In this document: in pieces, positions 1-11,180 of the stretch
How the letters are laid out: each line of letters opens with the position of its first letter
Position numbering within the stretch: the stretch's first letter is position 1
Assembly: GCA_900660155.1 (NCBI GenBank)
Contig: CABFPE010000122.1
Coordinates: forward strand, 910,088-974,087
Length of the DNA stretch: 64,000 bases
Direction: 5' to 3'
DNA from: Hofstenia miamia
Taxonomy: Eukaryota; Xenacoelomorpha; Acoela; Hofsteniidae
Position numbers and translations under genes: made by a program
The notes under the pieces: generated by a model
Databases searched by the model: none
What the model saw: only the letters and a program-made list of their open reading frames with translations
What the model was told of the DNA's origin: nothing

Positions 1-380
1 TATTTTTATTTTTGGCCAACCTTTCACCCCTAAATTTTGCCCAGAAATTTTGGGAAAATTGGGATTTTAGTTTGCGTTTTTCGGGAATTTCCCTACACAT
101 ATAAAAACAAAAACCTTTAAAAAACACAAAAGTCAAAAGCAATCTTTTTGCTTTCCCATCTAAAAAAAAAAAAAGGGTCACGCTTGCAAAAAGATCGCTT
201 TTGCCCTACCCCTACAAAATTTTTAAACGCACCCAAATTTTTAAAAGGGGAGCGGGGTTTTGTATAAAATTTGCTGGGGAACGAATTGTAATCCCTATTC
301 TCTAAAAAAATTTTGCTAATTCCCACGAGAAACTGTCTACCATAACTACAGAAATACAAGATATTCGCAATCAACCTTTC
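1..380. other. homopolymer-rich stretch, no gene seen
   Basis: The first 380 bases are unusually rich in homopolymer runs (a 13-base A run near 162-174 and many runs of 4-7 A, T, G or C). There is a short inverted repeat: a 16-base arm near 138-154 pairs with one near 187-203, with one mismatch. The texture differs from the next kilobases. It may be low-quality assembled sequence or a small decayed foldback repeat. I see no coding signal. Confidence 0.35.
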
Positions 381-636
381 GCAGGCATTATCCTATAAGA
401 TATTGTGATTGCAAAATCATAAATAACCCAATTATAGAATTTACATTTTGAGAGCATTGTTTGTGGCATGTCACTTTCGTATTGACCAATCACTAGTGTA
501 AAAGATTTATGATTACTGAATGATATTTAACAATAAATAAGCTAAACAGTTCACAAGTTTGTCAAACAGATTTATTCGTGTTACAAGAACTTTACTTTAG
601 TTGCAGAAAATGCATCGCACTTTTATATAATTTTCT

Positions 637-639
<3 letters not shown>

Positions 640-671
<32 letters not shown>
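640..671. repeat. (TA)n microsatellite
   Basis: About 16 uninterrupted TA dinucleotides. One of six such tracts in the window (also 5538, 24429, 26102, 49300 and 57290). Confidence 0.9.
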
Positions 672-674
<3 letters not shown>

Positions 675-3600
675 AAAATCTACGTTAATTATTGACGTTG
701 TTTTGTCTTGATTATAGGATTTCAGAGGTTTCTTTTCTAAAACATAGTGCATCAGTAGGGCTTAAAACTCAGCAATCGCCACTTCTAGTAGTCCTTAAAT
801 TGCATTTCCTGATTTGATTCTCAATTCTATATTGATACAATACTTTAAGACTTCATTACCTTTCGAACACGAAGAAATTGTCAAAGCGTTTTAGAAGAGG
901 ATATTTCTGGTTTGAATTAATAACATAAAATAATGGTTTAAACCAATACACCCTATATGGAAGTTGCCATGTCAGCTCATCAGAAATTCTTTTGGCAAAA
1001 AAACTTTTTTAGTTTGCCCACAAAGTCACTACATCGAAATTGTTTAGGGAAACATTTGTATTATTGTGACGATTATTTTAAAGAAGTATCATTAAGCTAC
1101 CTTGTAGTAGCTTACAAAAAATACTTACGTGCACGAAAATACTGATGCGGGTGAATGTCGCAAAAGAACATCCAGTTTAGGTTAATACGACTCATTTTTA
1201 ATTGTAATTGTGATTTAATAAAAAAGTGCTATCAAAGAAATGCATTTTTAGCAGTTGAATAAAATAGTGCAATGAAAATAATGCCATTAGCGAGACACTC
1301 GAGCGAACGCCACTCACAAAGTTATATTCACTTGTTCATATTTCTAAAGCCAACCGCGAACTCTAACATACATCAAAAGTGAGAATTGAGTATCTCTTAA
1401 TAGACAACAGCGAATGACTCATGCGAATGATGAAGTACTTAAAAGCTAACGGATTTCTTACAATTTCGCACGGCTTAAGTACCTGTGAGAAAATCCCGTA
1501 ATGACGTTTTTCAATTTAACTCGGTAGCACACTAGTGTTTGTAAAATGTATAAAGCAAAAGTGCATCATACATTAATTTAGTTACTTTGATTTGAAGCCG
1601 TATGATTTCTATTATTTTCAACTGAATAATGAAGACCTATATTTACTAGCCAACTCCAGTGATAAGTGGATATTCCATGTGTACTATGCAAGCCATTTCA
1701 ATTTAATACTTAAAATCAGCATAGTAATTTAAATTACAATCATTCATAAAAAGAAAGAAAGCTATAGCCACTTTATACAAAATTGTCAATTCGCAAAATA
1801 AAATGTAATTCTAGAGAAATAAAATTAATAAGTTCATCATTTAGCTTGTTATTAATGAAAATCATAAACTAGTTTTAAAGAAATGGATTTTAAGTAGAAT
1901 TGGTGATACAGCTGAGCAAAATAAGATAACTAATTTAAAGTCGTTTGAAAATACACATAATAAATTAAATAATGGCACATTAATGAACAGTGAAGTTCTA
2001 TGGTTGCTAACAAGCGCGGTTTTAGGGGGACGGATGCCCCTTCTCCCTTCAAAAACAATGCAGACATTATATGAAATTGTGGACTTTTTATGGGATTATT
2101 GCGAAAATAAAAAATTTTTTGTGGTTTTCATACAATATAAAATAAACCATTTTTCTAAAAAATTTTCTTTTCTTCCAGAAATAAAAGACGTCTTAAAAAG
2201 AGTAGTTTTCATGTGTATAAATATAAAGCATTAAGTTTTTTCGAAGAACTTAATAAATCATTGAAATGTTTGCAAAATATTAAATTTTGTATAACTTGCA
2301 AATATATAATTGTGTTATAGTTTAAGGAAAAAACTGAATTACCCCTTTGTTCCAAAATTTTCTAGGACCATGCGTAATATCTTAGCCCTACACAATTTCC
2401 GCAACTGATAACGCCCCCTCGTAACAAGTTCAGATACATTATTGGAAAAATTTAAAATGTTTTAAACAAGATTTTTTTCAGAATTGTTTTCTGAAAAAAA
2501 TTACGGGCATTTCGAAAATACGTTTTCTATCCAAAATTGTGATAAAAAATAAATGAAAAATCCTAAATTAAACGTTGACCGTAATGAACATTGAATTTGA
2601 AAAATGCACTGAAAATATTCCTGAAATAAATACATGTAACGGTTTTATCAACTTCCGAACTAAATCAAGTGCTTTAAACAAGCGTATTAAACATAAAAAA
2701 GCCAACCCTTTTCAAATCAGAGCCAGGATAGTTGTAAACTACATTTTATAAAATCAATGTGTACAATTATTAAAAAGATGTGTAGGGAATTGGTACTCAA
2801 ATTCAAATGTTATCAAGTATTTATATCGACAAAGAAATAGAAAGGCTATTGTTTACAGTTTCTATAAACAAGTTTCAATTTAACAAAGCTAAATTTACGT
2901 ATGCATATATAATGAGCTAATATTTCAAAATTGCATAGGCATTAAATTAATGGCTTTCGCATTGCAACTTAAAGGAGATTCAAAACGCTACTTTGATTAT
3001 TTTATACATTTCTACGTGCAGACGTATCAAGAAATATAATTAAACAATTATACCTGGAGGCGTAATCGAATAAATAAATATTTGTATATAATTGCATTCA
3101 TGACAGCTAGGTATAAACCTTAATACAAAGGAGCTTACTGAACGATTGTTTAGTAAACAATGCAAATATTACACAAAGTCGTGTAATAGCAAATCGTCCA
3201 AAATGCAAAACGCAATAAATAATATGGGGAAAGAAGCTTTATGACATATATTTTTAATTTTTTCAAAAAATTTTAACCAAATATTTTTAGCTCTATTTAG
3301 TTCCATGTATTTTAAGAAGTTCCTTACAACATTTGCACGTACCACACCGTAAAAAGTTTTTGTGGAGATTGTCATTAATAATATTTTTGCAAATTTGACT
3401 AGATTTTGTATAACTTGCAAGTAAATAATAATTTTAGGAAAAATTTGAACCGCCCCCTTACAAACTTTTCTTGAATTCTGCCTGCTGCGTACCGCAACGC
3501 ACAGATCTATAAATATTAAAATTATTTCGCTATTTGAAATGAAATTCAGTTTTCTTAAAATAGAAAAAAATAAAAGCTTCAAAAACTTGATGAGGAAAAG

Positions 3601-4300
3601 GTCAGTTGGCTCCAATTGGCTTAATTTGGTTCATTATAATGCATATATACGATATAAATACGCGTAGTTAGTTTTCAATTGTCACTTAACTCAAATGACA
3701 CTAATTTCACTCTAAAATAATGTCAAACAAGGCACACCTAATGCAAATTACTAGTTAGCATTTAGTACAATAACAATGAATATACATAGTATCAAATATT
3801 CAGAAAAATCATTTCAGAAATGGTGGATCTCAAACTTAAGACATCAGAAAAGTCAAAACTGGAAACTACAAAATAGCAAATTGAACAGTCAATACATCAG
3901 TAAATGTATATCACAATAGTCACTGTAAAATTTAACTAAAGAAGCAATATCAATTAAAAAAACAATAGTAGAATTAAGAGTAATCGTTTGATAAAAATTC
4001 ATGGCACGTAACAGACGAAATTATTAAATCAAAATGTAATTGGATGGATGAACAGATGCTTTTACGTTACAATCAATGACGTAATGATAAATCATGTCTA
4101 AAAATATACACGCAACAGCGGAATAGAATTGGAATAAGTTTCAAAGCTAGAATTTGGAGCATTTCAACAAATTTGTAAATTTTCAATGTACAAAGTTCTA
4201 CGATTTAAAACCATTATTAAATAAATAATAAATGAATAAATACACATCACCAATTTAAAGTTGTTTTGATACAGTTTTACTTAAAAAACGATCGTTGATC
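672..4300. other. AT-rich stretch without a recognisable gene; one diverged direct repeat
   Basis: No protein family or RNA gene can be read here; the open frames are short, AT-driven and lack motifs. A diverged direct repeat of about 90-100 bp is visible: 2265-2375 and 3385-3480 both contain TTTTGTATAACTTGCAA followed by an A/T run and a run of C (near CCCCTTT and CCGCCCCC). It is probably an unnamed dispersed repeat. Confidence 0.4.
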
Positions 4301-4756
4301 TTAATTTACACGAGGGCGAGAAATGGTAAAGTATCTGGCATTGTTCTCTTGCAATGAATGGCAATAAAGCTTCCGCTTTACTGTGACTGTAGGAATTCCT
4401 GTAGGAAGGGAATATATATAAAGTATTTATTTATATACACAACAGCCTTACACCAAAGACCATAAAAATACAAGATAGTTTTATTAGACACTCTGATGAT
4501 ACCTTAATAATTTCTGTAAAGTTTTTACAGCATATAAAGATTTTAGTGATGCTCAGGTTAATGTCAATGATATCGGAGAAGGAGAGCAGCAGAATAGTTT
4601 GAACTGAAATTGCCTGTGGGGGAAAATCAAAGGGCACGGTTTTCCTTAGTATCAATATTTCCAATGAAGCTTTACTCACGTATGGTATTGATAGTCAGCT
4701 TACCTTAATGATATAGTTATAAAAACGGGCAATTCCTGCTTCTATTTGGGTGTTAA
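4301..4756 (-). CDS. candidate 3' end of an unrecognised host gene (three exons)
   Basis: On the minus strand three segments splice in phase. Exon a is 4756-4704: acceptor CTACAG, donor GTAAGC, 53 nt, entered in phase 1. Exon b is 4613-4454: acceptor CCCCCACAG, donor GTGTAAGG, 160 nt, phase 0 to 1. Exon c is 4398-4301: acceptor TTCCTACAG, 98 nt ending in TAA. The introns would be 90 and 55 nt. The peptide is hydrophobic in exon b (LLLSFSDIIDINLSITKIF) and basic near the end (VTVKRKLYCHSLQENNARY). The exons are more GC-rich and codon-like than their flanks. I do not recognise the family and see no upstream exon that joins in phase, nor a clear poly(A) signal. Chance assembly of open AT-rich frames is the main alternative; RNA reads over the two junctions would settle it. 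Confidence 0.35.
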
Positions 4757-5532
4757 CTGTAGATAATAAACTCTACCTTAGTTAACAGCATAATTCAAAA
4801 GATACATCATATTACAATAACATAGTTTTTGTAGCCAAATTTTGCGATGTTGAGAACTAATGGTATATGTTCAAAACATACATTTTACCACCAATCAATG
4901 AACTATGCAGCAATATTTTTAAATATATCAAAAGCTTCTTTTATGGATTTTGTGACCAAAAATTGGCAGGATTTTAATTGTCAAGTTAATACAATATGCC
5001 AAATTAAAATCATCCGCTCTTTAATGCAATTAACACCAAAGTCACTACCCACCAGGATCGTCTACGTTTGACATCAAATACAAAGAACAAAGAAAATGTT
5101 GTAATTTTTTATCTATTTTATGTATATTTTTGAACCATTTTCTCTTATCATATATTCAACAGGAAATCTCTCTGAACACAATTGAAATTTAGTTACTACC
5201 GGTAAAAATTTAAATTCACCGATATTATTAACATCACTCAAGCGGCTTAATATAATTTAACGAAACAAAATCGAGGTTGCCAAATTTGTAAACAACGTGT
5301 CTAACAAACACGACGCTTTCATTATTAGATACCTGGAAAGTTTATCATTTCTTTTAGTTTTACGACGCTTTATAAAATAAGAGATCAAATAAAGTCATGC
5401 AATATATTTGTTCTGAGAAAAAGCGTCAGAGATATTTAAACTTAATTAATAAACTTTTTACAATAGCAATAAATAAGAAATATAATTTATGTTTTAGTAA
5501 AAACTTCTTTTCTGTATTTACCTTTCTTTAAG

Positions 5533-5571
<39 letters not shown>

Positions 5572-6857
5572 CAAACTTGCAATACAAATGAAGTGCAATA
5601 TTTCGACCAAATTATACATAAATGAAAGGGATACTAAATAGCATTGCGTTTAAAAATATTAATTCACTTAATGGAAATATATGCAGTGTTGAGAATTGCT
5701 TTTTTCAAAAAACATTCAAAATTAGAGTTTCCAACGTGAGTCTATGGTCCCAATTGTATTAATAAATGAAAAAGCGCTTCGATGAAAATTAAAAATCAGG
5801 TTTTTATAGCTAATTCATCAAAAAAATTATTAGATTAATCCAACCATAGTTTACATCAAATGAACCTCATTGCTGTTCAACAAGGTTGCAAACGTGAAAC
5901 AGTAAAAAATAACAGTGGGAAAAAGTGAAAGTCTAGAAAACAACGTAAAGGTGAGATGCAAATAACTTTAAACACCTACCGGCGAAGGAAGAGTTGAAGC
6001 TTCACAGGGGAATTGGTACTAAACCCATTATTTAATATATAAGCAAGGCTTCACTAATACATGCATTAAACTAACTAAATTTCAACAGATGCAACATAAG
6101 TTAGTTTGAAAACAAACGAATATTAAATTTGCCAGAATATGAAATCTTACTCACTGACTCCAATAAAGAACTTCTGCATGACATTTCTATGTGAAAGTCA
6201 TAGGAGTTAATTTCAAAATAGATTTTCTAACTTTGCTGATGTGCAAAATTCCTGCTTGTAATTTGAGCGCAATGTTTACCTTTGTTTCTGTATATTAATT
6301 TGATAAGCTTTTGATACACATTTACATTAAATGAGGTAAACATGTTAGATATAATGCGAAGGATTAAAAATATTTACTACTGTAATATCAACTTCTAGCA
6401 CAAGACTATTTATTACACATTTTTTCATTGATTTTTGTTTACAAAAAATGAGTTTAGTAAAAGAGTTACTGGGTCATATAAACAAAAGGCAAAGACAATT
6501 AAGCAGTATCCGCGTGTTTGGCTAAAAGTTTTTTTTGGTGTTAATTATAATACAGTATATGTGCAACTTCAATCAGAATGTAATCTCAGAGAAGAATATA
6601 ATTGATAATAATTGTAATTAAATTATTGAACTAAGAAAAATAAAAAAAATATATAATTATTGAAAATTCGAGACATTTGTAGAATTTCAAAAATTGCAAA
6701 TTATGTCAAATTCCTGTCTAGTTTTGGTTTACAATAATTAAAATATTATTGAAATAATTTATTGTAACCTAGAACAATAAAATGTAACCATTGTGGGTAA
6801 AAATGCTATTTTATGTACAACCATACAATTTGATATGGACTAAAATCATTAAATACC
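4757..6857. other. AT-rich, no gene recognised; (TA)n at 5538-5566
   Basis: No exon, RNA gene or transposon end was recognised, apart from a microsatellite of about 14 TA units at 5538-5566. If the candidate gene at 4301-4756 is real, its upstream exons would have to lie in this direction. Confidence 0.4.
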
Positions 6858-7233
6858 AAAGGGTGTTCTATTAAGACGGATCGAAATTAACAGTAAGCAA
6901 AAGTGTTATCGGTGAAAATTTATTGATTTCTCTATTGGATCATGTCGTCTAATTCTTGGCAATTATGTATGAAAGACAATATCGTCCAAATGTTCGACGG
7001 CAAACCTCATTGGGCCGTATTTCTTCGAAAATAAAGCTGGTAATTCTGTTACGGTGACAGGAAGCGATACCGTGACATGATAACCAACCTTCTATGGCCT
7101 GAATTGAATGATATGTATTTCATACATAATTGCCAAGAATCAGACATGATCCAATAGAGAAATCAATAAATTTTCACCGATAGCACTGTTTTATTTACTG
7201 CTAATTTCGATCCGCCTTAATGGAAAACCCTTT
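6858..7233 (+). mobile_element. MITE derived from a Tc1/mariner element, with transposase remnant inside
   Basis: The ends are inverted repeats of about 116 bp: 6858-6974 matches the reverse complement of 7118-7233, sharing GGATCGAAATTA, TATCGGTGAAAATTTATTG and GGATCATGTC. Between the arms, 7009-7114 still encodes a transposase piece in two frames: IGPYFFENKAGNSVTV, then, after a one-base shift, RYRDMITNLLWPELNDM. This is the stretch just before the second catalytic aspartate in a well-known arthropod-type mariner group. The rest of the transposase is gone, so this is an internally deleted, non-autonomous derivative rather than an unrelated MITE. A TA target duplication is likely but the exact outer bases are blurred. 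Confidence 0.85.
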
Positions 7234-8344
7234 AGAAGATAACTTTAAAGTATTATTAAGTAAATTTACTAATAAAAAATATTTGTTAATAGAGAGGACT
7301 ACTTAAAACAGAGAAGTTCATCTCGAAATTCACTTGCGCAATTGATGTCAAATAATTTTGTCACTAGCGTTAGTTTTGTGGTTAGGGTTAGCTAACTTGA
7401 TGGGCTGAATGATTTTTATCAGGTGAAATCAGATATCAAAGTCTCAATAGAACTTACATGTATATTAATAGAAAATTAGTGGTTTTGTGCAATAAGTAAA
7501 CATGTTATAAGCAACGTTCTTTGACCTGGTTAACACTCAATGAAATAGCGATTCGGTCCCTGGATAAGGAGTAAACAAATATAAATAATATTCAGCACAA
7601 TTACATGTTAAGTGAATTCTTGATATTTGCACTTAGATTTTGGCAAATTCAACGTAAGTAAATTTCTTAGAAACTCAATTGCGTGCACTATCCAAGAACT
7701 ATCATAAATCAAAGTAAAGAAGTTTGCAAGATGCAACATCCAGGTGAAGAGAAAGCACATGCATTTTATAAGCGGCAAAAGAGTAATTAATACATGCAAT
7801 CAATCATGTCCACTTTAACAGATCAGGCGTATGGAAATTTAGCAATAGATTGAGTAAAAATTATAAAAATGCGAGTCTCACATTTTAAGAACATATCGAG
7901 CCTGATGTTTGGTTTTCAATTTAATTGAGTTCAACAAAGGCCTACTAAATTAATAGGCCCTGGTTCAACAGAGATGTGATGTATTTCCACAGAATAACCT
8001 TGACGTGTACACATATTTAAGTAAAGAGTAATTTTCAGATTAGTTCCTTATAAAATTAAAAGAATTTAATTAAAAATTAAAAATTCGCATTAAAATAAAT
8101 TACTCCATATGCTTTAAACAAATGTAGCTGGACATCGCTGAATGCAATATAGAATTCACTATCCGGTAAGAAGAAAGCTATTAACAGGCCGGTTTTCAGT
8201 GCGTGTAATTAATACACAAATATTTTTGAAATCTACAATTCATATCTAAAATTAAAATAACTTAAATGATTAGGATAAAACAAAAGAAATTCTTGTGTAA
8301 CGATGTAATTCTTATACATTGATATGGAAGTGATGAACATCGTA
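7234..8344. other. AT-rich, nothing recognised
   Basis: No motif-bearing open frame, no inverted terminal repeat and no tandem repeat were seen between the mariner-derived MITE and the palindrome at 8345. Confidence 0.4.
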
Positions 8345-8540
8345 ATACCCCGTTTACACGTGACACGAGACATGCATGTCTTGTGTTTTTAATGAGTGAA
8401 TGTCACGTCTAAACACCCAAAACACGCGACATTCTCTACTTGAGTGGTTGAATGTCGCGTGTTTTGGGTGTTTAGACGTGACATTATCTCGTTGAAAAAC
8501 ACAAGACATGCATGTCTCATGTCACGTGTAAACGGAGTAT
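8345..8540. mobile_element. foldback MITE: 196-bp near-perfect palindrome
   Basis: The left arm 8345-8439 and the right arm 8447-8540 are reverse complements at roughly 90 percent, joined by a loop of about 7 bases. The outer end reads ATACYCCGTTTACACGTGACA. Arms also contain the self-complementary GACATGCATGTC and the long match CACCCAAAACACGCGACATT. Two imperfect copies of a CGTCTAAACACCCAAAACACG-type segment face each other at the centre. There is no coding content: the open frames through it are mirror images. The structure fits a foldback MITE with a short target duplication (possibly TA). The transposon superfamily is not evident. Confidence 0.8.
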
Positions 8541-10389
8541 AACTATTGGCACTGAATGTAAAACCGACATTGGAGTGATTGACATAGAATGAACATGTTC
8601 TTATCAATACTAGCGGAATATTTGTTAATGACTTTGTTATCCCTACACAACGATTACACTCCTCTAATAAATTTTAAACACATACGAGCGGGAATGAGAC
8701 AAATGTTCAGTGTCAATCACTCCATATTAGACAAGCGTATTCGAGGAAAAACATTAAGGTCGGTGCACATGCTCATAAAAATGAGTACCGGTTGATAGTG
8801 TGGTTGAGGTAGAGTAGCTCCTGCCGAGCAATGTCGAGTCTAAATATAAATTTAAAAATGGGAAAAGTAGACGCATTTCAGAAACCTTTTCAGGGAGTTC
8901 GAGGGATTAATTACGACAAAAATTATAGCTTTAATTTGTACTAACTATTTACAAGCTCCATTAACAGTTAAAATGAAGGTCATTATTTAAAAAGTGGGGT
9001 AGTTAGTAGGAGATGTAAATAGAAACAAGACATTAAACCCGTTCAAGGATTATGTGATAGAATATTAATTCAAAGAGATAATACTGGCAATAATGCTAAA
9101 ACCGGTTTATGTATTAAATATCTTACAAGAGGACGTTCTTTTAACGCAAATTACTGGATGAGAGAAATTTATGAGATTTGAAAGCTGGGTGCTCAAACAT
9201 ATTACGTCAATACTTATCTAAAACCTGTTTAAACAACATGTTAAACAAATATTCTTTTCATGTTAATACTACTTATAACCAAACACATGCACTACTTTGC
9301 AGCGAACTCACATTTGAAACGACCCTTTTTTACAATATTGCTATCAAAATTTAGCTCCAGCTCCGATTCAGAATCTGTTGGATACCATTTGCTGTACTCC
9401 GGCTCCGAGGATGTTTATATCAACCAAATTTCGGATCACCATTTCTCCACATGCAATAGGTGGCAAGTAAAAATTTGTAATTTTCGATAAATCTAAAAGC
9501 ATAGAGCTGGTAGCATCTTCATATATAGAACTAGTCCATACGATCAACAGTAGCGAAGTAGAGATGTAGGTGGTGCGGTTAGAAAACCTGTCGTTGCAGT
9601 ATACCGAGGTGACAAAATTAATAGTAAGAATACCATTATTAACAATTTTAAGAGAAATATCAATTTTAAATAATAGAATTTATATTTTAGATGAAGAGAA
9701 TTCTTAGCAGTAAGTAGCGAAGCTCATGCATAAGAAATAACAAAATTCATAAAAAAGAGTAAATTAATTGAAAATAAAGTTTTTATATTGTGAGATAGAG
9801 CTAAGGGACCTCTCCAGAATGCTTCAAGGCTCCACCATTGATAGTGTAACTTGTGTTCCAATATTGCTTAATATTATTGCTTTCATTATACTGAATGTTG
9901 CATGTTAACGTAATTTCTAAAAAAAATTACGGGTATTTACTTGCCACCCGTTATAAACTAAGATTAATACGGACGTTTTCATAACGACCAAAGGTAAGCA
10001 ATATGGAGGTCGTTATAAATTACATTGAGAATAATTTGACATTGGTAGAAATCTTCCAGAAACAATTAGAAAATTGTAAAGCGAATATAAGCTATGGTAA
10101 AAATGGAAGCTTCCTAGCAGCAGAAGTACAGCAAAATGATGCATATCCAGTAATTTTATTCTTATGACATCCTTTGCTGAAAGCATGTTTTCTACTCTGA
10201 ATTTTTTGAGATTCTACTTGCGCCCAATTAACAAGATCATTGGTAAGTTTTGTTCAAAGAAATGCGTTCAAAAACCATTTAAATTGAAGTGCATCACTCA
10301 CTACCCTATAGCATAAAATAATAAATGGAAGATCTTAATTCACAAATTAAAATTATGGTCGGAAATGAATCGTGCGCAAGTAGAACAGC
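8541..10389. other. AT-rich, no gene recognised
   Basis: Short open frames only, without motifs. Nothing in this stretch resembles transposon ends or exons with convincing splice signals. Confidence 0.4.
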
Positions 10390-11180
10390 AACTGGGCTGG
10401 CTGGCTAACATTCCGAATTCCTGTGAACTTTTCCCCTCATCATACTAATCTTGGAGTTCAACTTTCTGATAAGTTAAATTGGTCTGGTCATGTGTCCTTA
10501 CGTCTCCGCAAAGCTAATTCCTCACTCTTCCGCAATGTTCCTTTTAATTCCACGGCTGGTGTGACACTCTCTTTGTTCAAGTCCATTCCTCGCATCTCTA
10601 TGCATCTCCCTGTTGGTGGTCTTCCCGTTCCTCGTTCCACTCTATGGAACGTTTCCAGAAGCGTGCCTTCAAAGGGATCTCCCCCTTGCGATACAAAGCG
10701 CCGCCCTTCTCAAATTCTCCACTCTCCCGCTGTCACTCTACTTCCATGTCTGTGATCTTCTCCTGTTAAATCGACTGCTCACTCGCAAATTGGATCTTGA
10801 TCTTTTTGATTTCATTAAGTTCTGTAATTCCCGCTTCACTCGCTTTGATGATGTTGTCACTTCTCCATTCGTCGGGTCAAGAAACATCGCACCCTTCACT
10901 CGTTTTTCAATTGTGCTTGTACCTCTGCTAATTATATCTTGACTCTCAAACCTCCAACATCCATTGAATTCTTTTCCCCGCCACCGAACTTCAAGAAATC
11001 TTTGATGAATTTCCTCTTTACTAAGCCCTTCTCCAACTTCGCCTACTCGTCTATTTGCTCCTATTTCATCTCCTGCAACTGTCCTCGCTGCCGTAAAACC
11101 GGACTTGTTTTTTATTTTTTTTGTAGTGTATGCCTTCAGCGGCTAAATAAAGTCATTTATTATTATGATTATTAATCGTA
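10390..11180 (+). mobile_element. LINE 3' end (family A), 5' truncated
   Basis: The end of a LINE reverse-transcriptase ORF. From 10440 it reads NLGVQLSDKLNWSGHVSLRL, the post-palm block typical of CR1/Jockey-type LINEs. A second frame gives LLNRLLTRKLDLDLFDFIKF at about 10760-10825, and a third ends in a cysteine cluster, CSYFISCNCPRCRK, near 11060-11098. The reading frame shifts at least twice, so the copy is dead. The 3' end is CAGCGGCTAAATAAAGTCA followed by TTATTA repeats. The last ~180 bp match, on the opposite strand, the left part of 33847-33994, and the LLNRLLTR block recurs at 39640-39800. So three copies of this family are in the window. Confidence 0.8.

Noticed and set aside
3169-3615. 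148-codon minus-strand open frame
   Set aside because: AT-driven composition, many Ile/Lys/Phe, no domain; overlaps a dispersed repeat at 3385-3480.
8389-8795. Open frames on both strands over the palindrome
   Set aside because: Mirror images produced by the inverted repeat.
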